Of a stretch of DNA of 64,000 nt, positions 44,354-52,585 are shown piece by piece. The stretch's first letter is position 1. Each line of letters begins with the position of its first letter. The stretch comes from Leucobacter sp. cx-328 (GTDB lineage Bacteria > Actinomycetota > Actinomycetes > Actinomycetales > Microbacteriaceae), in assembly GCF_014530035.1 (NCBI RefSeq), contig NZ_JACVMX010000001.1:248001-312000 (forward strand), given 5' to 3'. The position numbers were made by a program, and so were the translations under genes. The notes under the pieces were generated by a model. The model was not told where the DNA came from and did no database searches. It worked only from the letters and a program-made list of their open reading frames with translations.

Positions 44354-47300
44354 TTACCGCCCGATCTGCAACCCAGACGGTCTCGGCGGCACCGGGGCGA
44401 ACGCGCTGGGAGCAGCAGCCGGAGCATGGGGTCGCTGCTGCTCGGGATCGGAGCGCACCCCGCCCAGTGGCTGATACGCGCGCACCGCCTCAACCGTGAG
44501 TTCCGGGCGAGACGGCGAAGCCGAGACCCGCTCAGGCTCTGGGGAGGGTTCCTCCGGGGTTTGCCGCTGCATAACGGCGATCTTCTTCTCGACCTTCTCG
44601 AGGTCGGCCTCAGCCGCAGAGAGCGCGAGGGCATGCTTGAACGGTTGCCCGAGACGCTGCTCGGCATCCTGCCGGGTCTGTTCGGCTCGCGCTAGATCCT
44701 GTTCGGCTTCGGCCAACAGCTTCGGGAGTGCAGCCATACGATTCTCGATCCGCTGGATCAGACCGACACCGCCTTGCAGGAACGAGTCTCGGGTGACAGT
44801 AAACGATCCCCTCGGTACTCCGTGCAAGCTGGTACGCACGAGCACGTCTCCGGCCATTTCGGGCACGAGCTCGCAGCTGATGTCGAAGCCGCCGATCCGC
44901 CCGATCACGCCGTAGTCCTGTGCTTGGTGACGCCCTGCGTATTGCATGTTCGCTTGCCTTGCCCATCCCATGAGCGCGTGGCCGGCATCGCTACGCGAAT
45001 CGTAGAAGCGGCCTTGGATCGTGATGCGGAACTTCTCGGCCGTGGTGTCGATCATGTTCGGGATCGCTGCCCGTATCCCGTCGATGTCATCGGCAGCACG
45101 GGCAGCGTCTTGAACTGCCTGGGAACGGGTGTATTCGAGCATCCGCTCGTTGTTCTGGTGCGCCCGGTCGAGTCGTCGCAGCCGGGTAACTTCACTCTGA
45201 AGATTGGCCTGATCGAGCAACAGTGGGTTGCCGGACGAGATGGCTTTCGCCTCGGCAGCGGTGAGCGAGGCTGAGTCGATTTCTTCGATCTCGCGTACGT
45301 CCAGCCTGCCGCGCATCACCTGTGAAATGAACTTCGCTTTACGCTCAACGCCCTGCCACATATACGAGTCGAAAGAACGCTCGGTGACGAGCCTGACGAT
45401 TGCGACTTCCTCATTCTGGTTGCCTTGCCGCAGAATCCGGCCCTCGCGTTGCGCAATATCAGAGGGTCGCCAAGGGCAGTCGAGGTGATAGAGCGCGATG
45501 GCTCGTGCTTGAACGTTCGTGCCGACGCCCATGCGTTCGGTGGAACCGAGAAGTACAGAGATGTGTCCGGCGCGGGCAGCCGCGAACAGGCGACCTTTCT
45601 CGAGGTCGTTGCGGGCCTCGTGAATGAACCGGATACCCTCGGCAGGCATCCCACGGTAGATGAGTTGGGTGCGCAGTTCCTCGTACACGTTCCACCGCTC
45701 CTTGTTCGGTGTCGAGAGGTCGGAGAACACCAACTGCATCGCACCTTTGATCGGCGATGGCTCGCCGGTCACCGTATCGAGGTACTCGGTATCTCGGGTG
45801 TTCTCCCAGGTGCGGAAGATCATGTCGGCCGCGACGTCGACCTTGGTAGGGCCGGAGGGATCGTCAGAGATGGTCAGCCGCATATCGAGTGCGGCTTTCC
45901 TGCCGTCGCTGGTGACCGAGAGCATGTTGTCCTCGCGCGGGTCAACACTGCCGGAGGCAATCATCTCGGCACGTTCACCGAGGGTCTTCACGAACGCCAC
46001 CAGTTCGGACGATGGGGCTACGCCTCTGGTGAGCGGGGCACGGTTGCCATCGTCGCGAATGCGAATGTCGGGAACGGGGAGCTTCAGATCTTCGGCGGTT
46101 TTCACGTCGGCGAACGTCGACCACATGCGGAGCATTTCGGGTACGTTCTGGAACTTCGCGAATCGCGTCTTCATCCTGAATGACGCACCCGTGGGAGACA
46201 TCTCCATCTGCGTGACTGTCTCGCCAAAGGTCGCCGCCCATGCGTCGAAGCTCTCACCGATTCCGGCAGCATGGAACAGGTCTGGGCGCAGGTAGCGCTG
46301 CATCACATACGCTTCGGTGATGGAGTTCGAGATTGGCGTCGCCGTCGCAGCGGTCACGATCCTTGTCTTCCCCGTCGAACGGAGATACTCGAGCTTCATG
46401 TGAAGATCGGAAGCGCGCTCTGACCCGGTGATCGAGGCGTCTCGAATGTTCGACGGTGTGGCAAGGTTCTTGAAAAGGTGCGATTCGTCCACGATGACGT
46501 AGTCGATACCGGTGTCCTCGAAGTTGATGCCCGGATCGCGGGGTTTGTCTGCGAGCTTCTTGAGGCGTTCCTCGGCCATTGTGAGGGCGCGCTGCATCCG
46601 CTTCACACTGATGCGATCTTCCTTGTCGGCGGCTTCGAGCGCGGTGCGGAGAGCGTCGAGTTGCCGGTCACGATACTCATGTTCGGTATCGACCCGCAGT
46701 GGCACGCGCTCGAACGCGGAGTGCGTCATGATGATCGCATCCCACTCGTTCGCCGCTGCCCGCGCGACGAACGCTCGCCGCCGATCCCGCGTCACATCCT
46801 GGCTCGACGCTGTGAGAATCTTCGCGTTCGGATACAACTGCAACCACTCACGCGAGAACTGCTCCAACATATGATTCGGCACCGAGACAACGGGCTTGTT
46901 GATGAGGCCCATACGTCGCATCTCCATCGCCCCGCACACCATCTCAGCGGTCTTCCCTGCACCGACCTCATGGAAGAGACCGACGGACGGTTCTGCGACC
47001 ATCCGGGCTACCGCTGCGCGCTGGTGCGGGCGCAGCGTGATCGTGTTCGCAGCAAGCCCTGGAAATGTGAGATAGTCGGCAGCGCCCGTGTAGTCGCGGA
47101 GCGCGATGCACGCGAACCTGCGGTTGTAGCCGTCTACCAGGGTGCGGGCGCGCTCGGGGTCTTCCCACACCCATTCAGCGAACCGCTCCTGTAGCTGGTT
47201 CGCCTTTTCCTGTGCGGCTGCTGTCTCGGTGGGGTTGAGTACCTGCCGTTCTTTGCCCTCTATGTCCTTTTCGGTGTCGTAGACGAGGATGGGTCGCTGC

Positions 47301-50113
47301 TCAGCGAGCGCTTCAAGCAGAACGGGCGCGGAGCGACGCTCGGTGCCCCATTCGGAGGTTGATCGGATACCGTGCCTGCCGCCCTTCACCTGCCACATGC
47401 CTGGCACCGGGTTCTCGACCACGACATCACGGGCCTGCAGAAGCTCGGTGAGGAACTGCTGGTGAATCTGCGCGCTGATCCACACCGCTCCGATCCTCGG
47501 CGTGATGTCTTCAGCGCCGAGCGGTTCGGGCTTCACTTGTTCCAGTGCGGTGATGTTCACCGCGAACTCGGGATCACGCTCTGCACGCTGACGGGCAGCG
47601 TCGAGCTTTTCGTAGATGTCACCCGAAAGGTACGCCGGGGCGTGGATCAGTTCATCGGTCACCGGATCGGTGAACACCAGGCCGTCAAGTGCGCCGCGAG
47701 CCTCCGGCTCGCTCATGCCGAGCAGATCGGCGATCAGGATCAGGTCGATCCCGCCGGTACGGTCGAGACTCACCGCTACCGCGTCCGCAGGGGTCTCCAC
47801 TCCTTGAATCTCAGGCCTGGGCACCACGACCCGCTCGCTCAGCAATGTCGCCGGAGTCGCTTCTTGAGTGGTTTCCTCGAAGTTCTCGAGCGCGAGCACG
47901 AGCGGCCCGAACGGGTCGCTGCGCAGCAGTCTGATCGGGGTCGGCACCGTGCGCGCGTACTTCGGGTTGCCGTCCTCATCGAATCGCCCGGTACTGCGCA
48001 GCTTGTAGCGATTCAGCGCCCCATAGACGCCGACATACTTCTGGTAGGAGCGGCGTAGCTGTTCGCGTGCCTGATCGAGTTCAGGGGTGTCATCGAGGGA
48101 GTGCGCCTCCATCGTGAGCAGCGTCGACGCTTGATCCCGCAAACTGAGTAGCGCTCGTAGCTCTCGCGCCGCTGACTTCGCGACCTTGAATGGCACGACT
48201 GCGCCTACGGCGACCACGCCGAAGCTGCCATTGTCGTGCGGCACGATTGACCCATCCCATCGGCCAGGCTCCGACGGCACGAATGCCGCGCGCCTTGCCT
48301 CGACCTCCGGTGCGGCCTCGGTCAGTGTCAAATCCTCGCGACGTGCTTGGAATGTCAGCTGGTCGAGTGCGTTTTGCAGGTGCTCGGCGGCGTGCTCGTG
48401 GTCGCCTTTCACGACGAGGGTGAGTGCCGAATAGAGGCCGTGCTGCATCCCGATCTCGCCGAGCACCATCTCCGGGTGTTCGTCAAAGTAGCGGTTCAGG
48501 TTCAACGGTTTCCCGTCGAAGTCGAGCTGCGTCACCGTCTCCCAAGTGAGATCGCGCGGTGGTTCACCGTCTGCGCGGCGACGGAACAGTAAGAGGTCGG
48601 TGACGATCTCGGTGCCCGCGATCCTGCGGTGCGCTCCGCTCGGCATCCTGACCGCGCCGATGAGGTCAGCGACTGCGTTCATCTCCCGGCGTGGGCCAGG
48701 GTTCCTGGCGTCGAGCGTGTAAAAGGAAGTGAGTACCGCCATCAGCCCGCCAGGCCGCAAGAGCCTCAGCGACTTGATGATGAAGTGGTTGTGGATCGCA
48801 TACTCAGAGGCGTTGTACACCCGGTCATGCAACTGGATCTTCCCGTAGGGCACGTTGCCCACCGCAACGTCGAATGTGCCCTCGGGGAATCGGGAGTCTG
48901 CGAACGACTCGGTGCGAATATTTGCGTCGGGGTAGAGTGCGCGACTGATCGCCGCCGTCATCGGGTCAAGCTCCACGCCAGTCGCATGGGCACCTTCGGG
49001 TGCGAGACCGATGAACGTACCGGATCCGCTACCCGGTTCGAGCACGCGACCGCCCGAGAAACCGAGGTCTCCTAGCGCCCGCCATATCTCACGCACGACA
49101 TCGGGGTCGGTGTAGTGCGCGTTCATCGTCGTGCGGGCCGCAGCCCGCCACTCGTCTTCACTGAGCAGTTCGCGCAGCTCGGCGCGCTCTTTCTCCCACT
49201 CCGGTTTTGACGTATCGAACACGTCTGCCACCGCACCCCAGCTCGACCAGCGTGCGAGCATCGTCTGCTCAGCCTCCGTGGCCGGCCGTTGCTCCGCTTC
49301 AAGCTGCCGCAATAGCCGGATCGCGGCGATGTTTGCGTGGTAGCGGCTCTTCGCACCGCTCGGCGGGCGCGCATCTGCTGCGCCCGGCACAAACCGGGGT
49401 GCAGCCAGACGGGGCGCTGCTGGCTCGAGGGTTTCGGCTACTGGACTTCGCGGAGGAAGCGAATATTCGCTGCTTCTTCCATGATCCCCTGATACTCCTC
49501 CAGGTAGCGGTAGGGGTTCTCCGATCCGATCAGGCCCTCGAAGAACCACATCGGGATCGCCCATTCCTGAGCTATCTCTTCCAGTTCCTCGGTCGAGTAG
49601 ATCGGGTACGGGCTGTCCTGAATCCGATCGACGATCATCATCAGCCCCTCGTCCATCGGCCGGGTGTCCTCCCACTCCTGTCGAGCCTCGGTCAGAGTCA
49701 GCGAGGGATCGCTCATCCATGCGAGTTGATGAGCCATGGCGATCTCCTCCGCTATCTTCCGGGCCGTGGTCAGCAGTGCGACCTGGGTGAGATAATCCTC
49801 CCTCGCTTCGGGCATTTCCGCCAGCATCACGCGCGCCATGTCCTCGCTCAGCGAACTCACTTCCCCCAGCACTTCGGTTCCAATCTCCGAAAAGCGTGTC
49901 TCCAGATCCTCGCTCGAAGCCGCCAAGGTCTTCATGTGGTTCGGGGCGTACCTCTCCCAATGTGCCCTGATCCGGTGCGCGTAGTGCGTCATTGAGCTCA
50001 CCTGCTTCTCGTGTGCCAGCTTCAGCAATCTGTGCGTCAGCGGTTGTTTCGTCCAGACCCCAGAGGTCGAGCTCAAGCTGATCTGGTGGCGGCTGCCGTC
50101 TACGCCTCGCCAT
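44354..50113 (-). CDS. Giant N6-methyltransferase/helicase fusion (DarB-like antirestriction type)
   Basis: 1,919 residues from ATG 50113 (GAGAGGCGG upstream; GTG 50122 would add three). An early MTase fold: motif I VLEPGSGSGTF (~360) and motif IV NVPYG (~419), like NPPY of N6-adenine MTases. An SF2 helicase follows: LFHEVGAGKTAEMV (~1053), VIVDESHLFKN (~1210), TAATATPISNS, and late motif QREGRILRQGNQNEE (~1557). The C-terminus has long charged helices. This arrangement resembles phage P1 DarB and other ICE-borne MTase-helicases that protect incoming DNA from type I restriction; that role is inferred. Residues ~40-225 are Gly/Asp/Arg-rich, low complexity and overlap another gene in another frame, so the N-terminal region needs care. 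Confidence 0.85.
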   Translation of the reverse strand: MARRRRQPPPDQLELDLWGLDETTADAQIAEAGTREAGELNDALRAPDQGTLGEVRPEPHEDLGGFERGSGDTLFGDWNRSAGGSEFAERGHGARDAGGNARSEGGLSHPGRTADHGPEDSGGDRHGSSTRMDERSLADSDRGSTGVGGHPADGRGADDDRRSDSGQPVPDLLDRGTGRDSSGMGDPDVVLRGPDRIGEPLPLPGGVSGDHGRSSEYSLPPRSPVAETLEPAAPRLAAPRFVPGAADARPPSGAKSRYHANIAAIRLLRQLEAEQRPATEAEQTMLARWSSWGAVADVFDTSKPEWEKERAELRELLSEDEWRAAARTTMNAHYTDPDVVREIWRALGDLGFSGGRVLEPGSGSGTFIGLAPEGAHATGVELDPMTAAISRALYPDANIRTESFADSRFPEGTFDVAVGNVPYGKIQLHDRVYNASEYAIHNHFIIKSLRLLRPGGLMAVLTSFYTLDARNPGPRREMNAVADLIGAVRMPSGAHRRIAGTEIVTDLLLFRRRADGEPPRDLTWETVTQLDFDGKPLNLNRYFDEHPEMVLGEIGMQHGLYSALTLVVKGDHEHAAEHLQNALDQLTFQARREDLTLTEAAPEVEARRAAFVPSEPGRWDGSIVPHDNGSFGVVAVGAVVPFKVAKSAARELRALLSLRDQASTLLTMEAHSLDDTPELDQAREQLRRSYQKYVGVYGALNRYKLRSTGRFDEDGNPKYARTVPTPIRLLRSDPFGPLVLALENFEETTQEATPATLLSERVVVPRPEIQGVETPADAVAVSLDRTGGIDLILIADLLGMSEPEARGALDGLVFTDPVTDELIHAPAYLSGDIYEKLDAARQRAERDPEFAVNITALEQVKPEPLGAEDITPRIGAVWISAQIHQQFLTELLQARDVVVENPVPGMWQVKGGRHGIRSTSEWGTERRSAPVLLEALAEQRPILVYDTEKDIEGKERQVLNPTETAAAQEKANQLQERFAEWVWEDPERARTLVDGYNRRFACIALRDYTGAADYLTFPGLAANTITLRPHQRAAVARMVAEPSVGLFHEVGAGKTAEMVCGAMEMRRMGLINKPVVSVPNHMLEQFSREWLQLYPNAKILTASSQDVTRDRRRAFVARAAANEWDAIIMTHSAFERVPLRVDTEHEYRDRQLDALRTALEAADKEDRISVKRMQRALTMAEERLKKLADKPRDPGINFEDTGIDYVIVDESHLFKNLATPSNIRDASITGSERASDLHMKLEYLRSTGKTRIVTAATATPISNSITEAYVMQRYLRPDLFHAAGIGESFDAWAATFGETVTQMEMSPTGASFRMKTRFAKFQNVPEMLRMWSTFADVKTAEDLKLPVPDIRIRDDGNRAPLTRGVAPSSELVAFVKTLGERAEMIASGSVDPREDNMLSVTSDGRKAALDMRLTISDDPSGPTKVDVAADMIFRTWENTRDTEYLDTVTGEPSPIKGAMQLVFSDLSTPNKERWNVYEELRTQLIYRGMPAEGIRFIHEARNDLEKGRLFAAARAGHISVLLGSTERMGVGTNVQARAIALYHLDCPWRPSDIAQREGRILRQGNQNEEVAIVRLVTERSFDSYMWQGVERKAKFISQVMRGRLDVREIEEIDSASLTAAEAKAISSGNPLLLDQANLQSEVTRLRRLDRAHQNNERMLEYTRSQAVQDAARAADDIDGIRAAIPNMIDTTAEKFRITIQGRFYDSRSDAGHALMGWARQANMQYAGRHQAQDYGVIGRIGGFDISCELVPEMAGDVLVRTSLHGVPRGSFTVTRDSFLQGGVGLIQRIENRMAALPKLLAEAEQDLARAEQTRQDAEQRLGQPFKHALALSAAEADLEKVEKKIAVMQRQTPEEPSPEPERVSASPSRPELTVEAVRAYQPLGGVRSDPEQQRPHAPAAAPSAFAPVPPRPSGLQIGR
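49438..49992 (-). CDS. Embedded out-of-frame gene, TnpV-like helical protein
   Basis: 184 residues (MTHYAHRIRAHWERYAPNHM ... EEAANIRFLREVQ) lying wholly inside the helicase reading frame, same strand, different phase. ATG 49992 has GCAGGTGAG 5-13 nt upstream. Codon third positions are strongly G/C in this frame and not in the helicase frame over the same stretch. The composition (Trp, Tyr, Met, amphipathic helices) is protein-like. DYLTQVALLTTARKIAEEIAM resembles the small TnpV-like proteins of ICEs that precede such helicases (recollection, not a search). Either it overprints the helicase N-terminal linker or the helicase truly starts further on. Function unknown. Confidence 0.75.
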   Translation of the reverse strand: MTHYAHRIRAHWERYAPNHMKTLAASSEDLETRFSEIGTEVLGEVSSLSEDMARVMLAEMPEAREDYLTQVALLTTARKIAEEIAMAHQLAWMSDPSLTLTEARQEWEDTRPMDEGLMMIVDRIQDSPYPIYSTEELEEIAQEWAIPMWFFEGLIGSENPYRYLEEYQGIMEEAANIRFLREVQ

Positions 50114-51884
50114 CGGAAGCACCGCCTCTCAACGTGGATTCGAGCCGCGCCCGATCCGAGCGAAGCTGCGCCGCATCGTTACGCGCTGTCCAAGGCCGCA
50201 GATCGGTAATGATCGGGGGTGCGGCACGCAGCAGCGTCACGCCCGTACCGAACGGGATCATGCGCAGCTTCTCTGGCGGCATGATCGGCACCCTGCGGAT
50301 CGACCGCTGCGAGGAACGCTCACCGAACGCGCCCATCGTGATCGAATCGGTGTGCTCATCGCGTTCACCCAACAGGGCGGAAAGGTCTTGCAGGTCGCGC
50401 GTGTTCGACGCGCCACCGAGAATCACTTTCACGATCGACGCATCCCAGATCGCGTTCGCAGAGTTGTCACCCCATTTCTCTCGCGCCTGCGCGAGCGATT
50501 GCAGAATCGGCACCGTCGTAATGCCGGTGCCACCGCCCTCAGCCATCAGCGTCGGAAGCGACGGTAGCGGCGCGATGTTCGCTATCTCATCGAGCACCAG
50601 CGCCAGCGGAGGGTCGAGCCGGGCACCAGCAGAGACCGCCGCCTGACGGCGGGCGGTCTCCACGATGTCTTCCACAAGCGCCGCCACCAGGGAGGCTGAC
50701 GCGCCAGCCCCGGCTCCGGTCGCAAGCAGATACAGGGTACCCCGATCAGCGAGGAACTGCGCCGGATTGAACTCTTCCCCAGGGCTGGGTGAGACGGTAT
50801 CGAGCACGCGCGGGTCGGCGAGCGCGGCAAGACTGAGCGCGACACCCTGCCAGATGCTGTCGCGTGTTCTCGGGTCAGCGTCGATCACGCCGCCGAGCGC
50901 GTTAGCCCACCCAGACGCCGCATGAGGCGTGCTTTCAAGGATGGTGACGGCCTCAGCGGCAGCGGCAGGATCGAGCGTCCACCTGAACAACTCTGATGTG
51001 GGCCGCTCGTCGAGTGCGGCAGCGTGCAGCAGCGACTGCAACGCCACCCGAGTTTTCGCCTCCCAGAAGCCGCCATTCTCGGTATCGCCAGAAGCCAGCC
51101 CGGTCGCGGAAGCGAGGCCGGTGGCGCGGATCATCGCGGTGAGAGGGTCGGTGCAACCCCGCACCGGCGACCATCTCATTCCCGCAGGAATACCATCGGC
51201 GAGGCGTTGCGGATCGAACACCGCCACCGGCCGTTCGCCTCTCCTGCGCGCCTCGAGCGTCGCCGTCACATTATCCGGTCGCGTCGACGTCGTGACCACC
51301 GCGCCCGGAGCGTCAAGGATCATGTTGATCGCGAGATGCAAGCCCTTTCCAGAGCGGGGCGGGCCGAGCACGAGCATCGAGTCTTCGACCGACGCCCACA
51401 CAGGTTTGCCGTGAGCGGAACCGAGACGGTAGCCAACATCAGAGGGTCGAGGAATGGCGAGCGTGGGGCGCAGGTTTGCGGCCCGGCGCATGAGCGCTTT
51501 CTCGGATGCTTGCGCCTCGATGTCTGCGCGGGTCGCGACGCCAACGATCCTGCGAGGATCGGCCTCTCGTCTTTTCTGGCCGCGACGCACAAGCGTCCAC
51601 ACCCACAATGCGATGCCGGAGATGAGACCCAGAAAGACGGCGGAGATGAACCAGTACACGACCGGGTTCAACCCTGGCGCGCCGAGCGCCGTACCAGGGT
51701 CGCCGGGAGTGAAGAGCACTCCGGCACCCGCCGCAATCCCAGCCTCCGGTGCAGGGTGGCCGGTCGCCCACGCGGTGACAGTGCCTGCGGCACGCAGCAC
51801 GAGTGCAAGCGCGAACAGGGCGGCGAGGCCGACCATCGCGAAGTTGGTCAGCTCGTGCCCGTACCCGCCGACTTGCCGGTTCAT
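50100..51884 (-). CDS. Type IV coupling protein (TraD/TraG/VirD4-like)
   Basis: 594 residues. Two N-terminal membrane helices (FAMVGLAALFALALVLRAAG; VVYWFISAVFLGLISGIALWVWTL). Walker A LVLGPPRSGKGLHLAIN, VVTTSTRPDN, Walker B LALVLDEIANIAPL, then GGTGITTVPILQSLAQAREKWG and ILGGASNTRDLQDLSALLG, all classic for TraG/VirD4 ATPases. It would bring the relaxosome to the secretion channel at the inner membrane. Its stop overlaps the helicase start region and its start overlaps the upstream gene by 4 nt. Confidence 0.93.
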   Translation of the reverse strand: MNRQVGGYGHELTNFAMVGLAALFALALVLRAAGTVTAWATGHPAPEAGIAAGAGVLFTPGDPGTALGAPGLNPVVYWFISAVFLGLISGIALWVWTLVRRGQKRREADPRRIVGVATRADIEAQASEKALMRRAANLRPTLAIPRPSDVGYRLGSAHGKPVWASVEDSMLVLGPPRSGKGLHLAINMILDAPGAVVTTSTRPDNVTATLEARRRGERPVAVFDPQRLADGIPAGMRWSPVRGCTDPLTAMIRATGLASATGLASGDTENGGFWEAKTRVALQSLLHAAALDERPTSELFRWTLDPAAAAEAVTILESTPHAASGWANALGGVIDADPRTRDSIWQGVALSLAALADPRVLDTVSPSPGEEFNPAQFLADRGTLYLLATGAGAGASASLVAALVEDIVETARRQAAVSAGARLDPPLALVLDEIANIAPLPSLPTLMAEGGGTGITTVPILQSLAQAREKWGDNSANAIWDASIVKVILGGASNTRDLQDLSALLGERDEHTDSITMGAFGERSSQRSIRRVPIMPPEKLRMIPFGTGVTLLRAAPPIITDLRPWTARNDAAQLRSDRARLESTLRGGASDGEA

Positions 51885-52468
51885 GGTGTCGCCCGAACGA
51901 GTTGCATGGTGCCCGAGACTCGCCCAACCAGCAGCATCTCCTGCACGTTCGCCGGTATCTGATCCTGCGCCACAACCGCGTTGACCTGCCCGTCTGGGGC
52001 GGCGCTGCCGTAGCCGATGATCGGCGCGATCGCGACATCCTCGCCAGCGAGAAACCCGTGCCCTTGCACCGGCACCGGAGGCACCTGCCCTATCGGCACC
52101 GGAGCAGACACGGGAGCGACCGGAAGCGGCGCAGGGGCGCGCGGCGGCATCACAACGTCAGTGAATGTTGCGCCGTCGTACTCGGTGACGGTGACCTTGA
52201 CCGCTGTGCCCAGGCTCGTGGTGATCGCTTCGAGCACTGCCGAGAACGCCTCCCTGCGCCAGGCCGGAGCATACGGTGGCGGCTCGTACACTTGCCCGTC
52301 GAGCAGCACCGTCATCGCCCCATCGGGCCGCACGCTCATCTGCACGAGCGGCAACCGAACCGGAGCACCAGCGGCGGCTTGTGGGGTGGGCTTCGCACTG
52401 TGCCGCTTCACCCGAACACCATCCGTTCGGAAGCACGACGGGCAGGGAAGAACAGGGGGCTGTGACAT
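51881..52468 (-). CDS. ICE hypothetical protein with CPSC motif
   Basis: 195 residues. N-terminal LPCPSCFRTDGVRVKRH may be half of a zinc site. Residues ~45-105 (LVQMSVRPDGAMTVLLDGQVYEPPPYAPAWRREAFSAVLEAITTSLGTAVKVTVTEYDG) look like a compact alpha/beta domain. A Pro/Ala linker and a C-terminal ~60-residue beta-rich segment follow. No signal peptide or TM. Family not recognised; its position before the coupling protein suggests a conjugation accessory role. Confidence 0.6.
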   Translation of the reverse strand: MSQPPVLPCPSCFRTDGVRVKRHSAKPTPQAAAGAPVRLPLVQMSVRPDGAMTVLLDGQVYEPPPYAPAWRREAFSAVLEAITTSLGTAVKVTVTEYDGATFTDVVMPPRAPAPLPVAPVSAPVPIGQVPPVPVQGHGFLAGEDVAIAPIIGYGSAAPDGQVNAVVAQDQIPANVQEMLLVGRVSGTMQLVRATP

Positions 52469-52533
52469 CTCATGCCAGGCATGTGCGACGGCAGACCCGA
52501 ACCCGAAGAGCGGGAGTGCCGATGCAACACAGA

Positions 52534-52568
52534 CGGGAGGCGCAACCGAGTTTCGGCTGCGCCTCCCG
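52534..52568 (-). terminator. Terminator of the ICE surface-protein gene
   Basis: CGGGAGGCGCA (52534-52544) pairs with TGCGCCTCCCG (52558-52568), with an inner CCGA/TCGG pair, 18 nt past the surface-protein stop. Confidence 0.7.
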
Positions 52569-52585
52569 CTGGGGGTTGGGGATGC

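Noticed and set aside
50123-51962. Plus-strand frames opposite the coupling-protein gene
   Set aside because: Antisense shadows; Walker motifs are on the minus strand.
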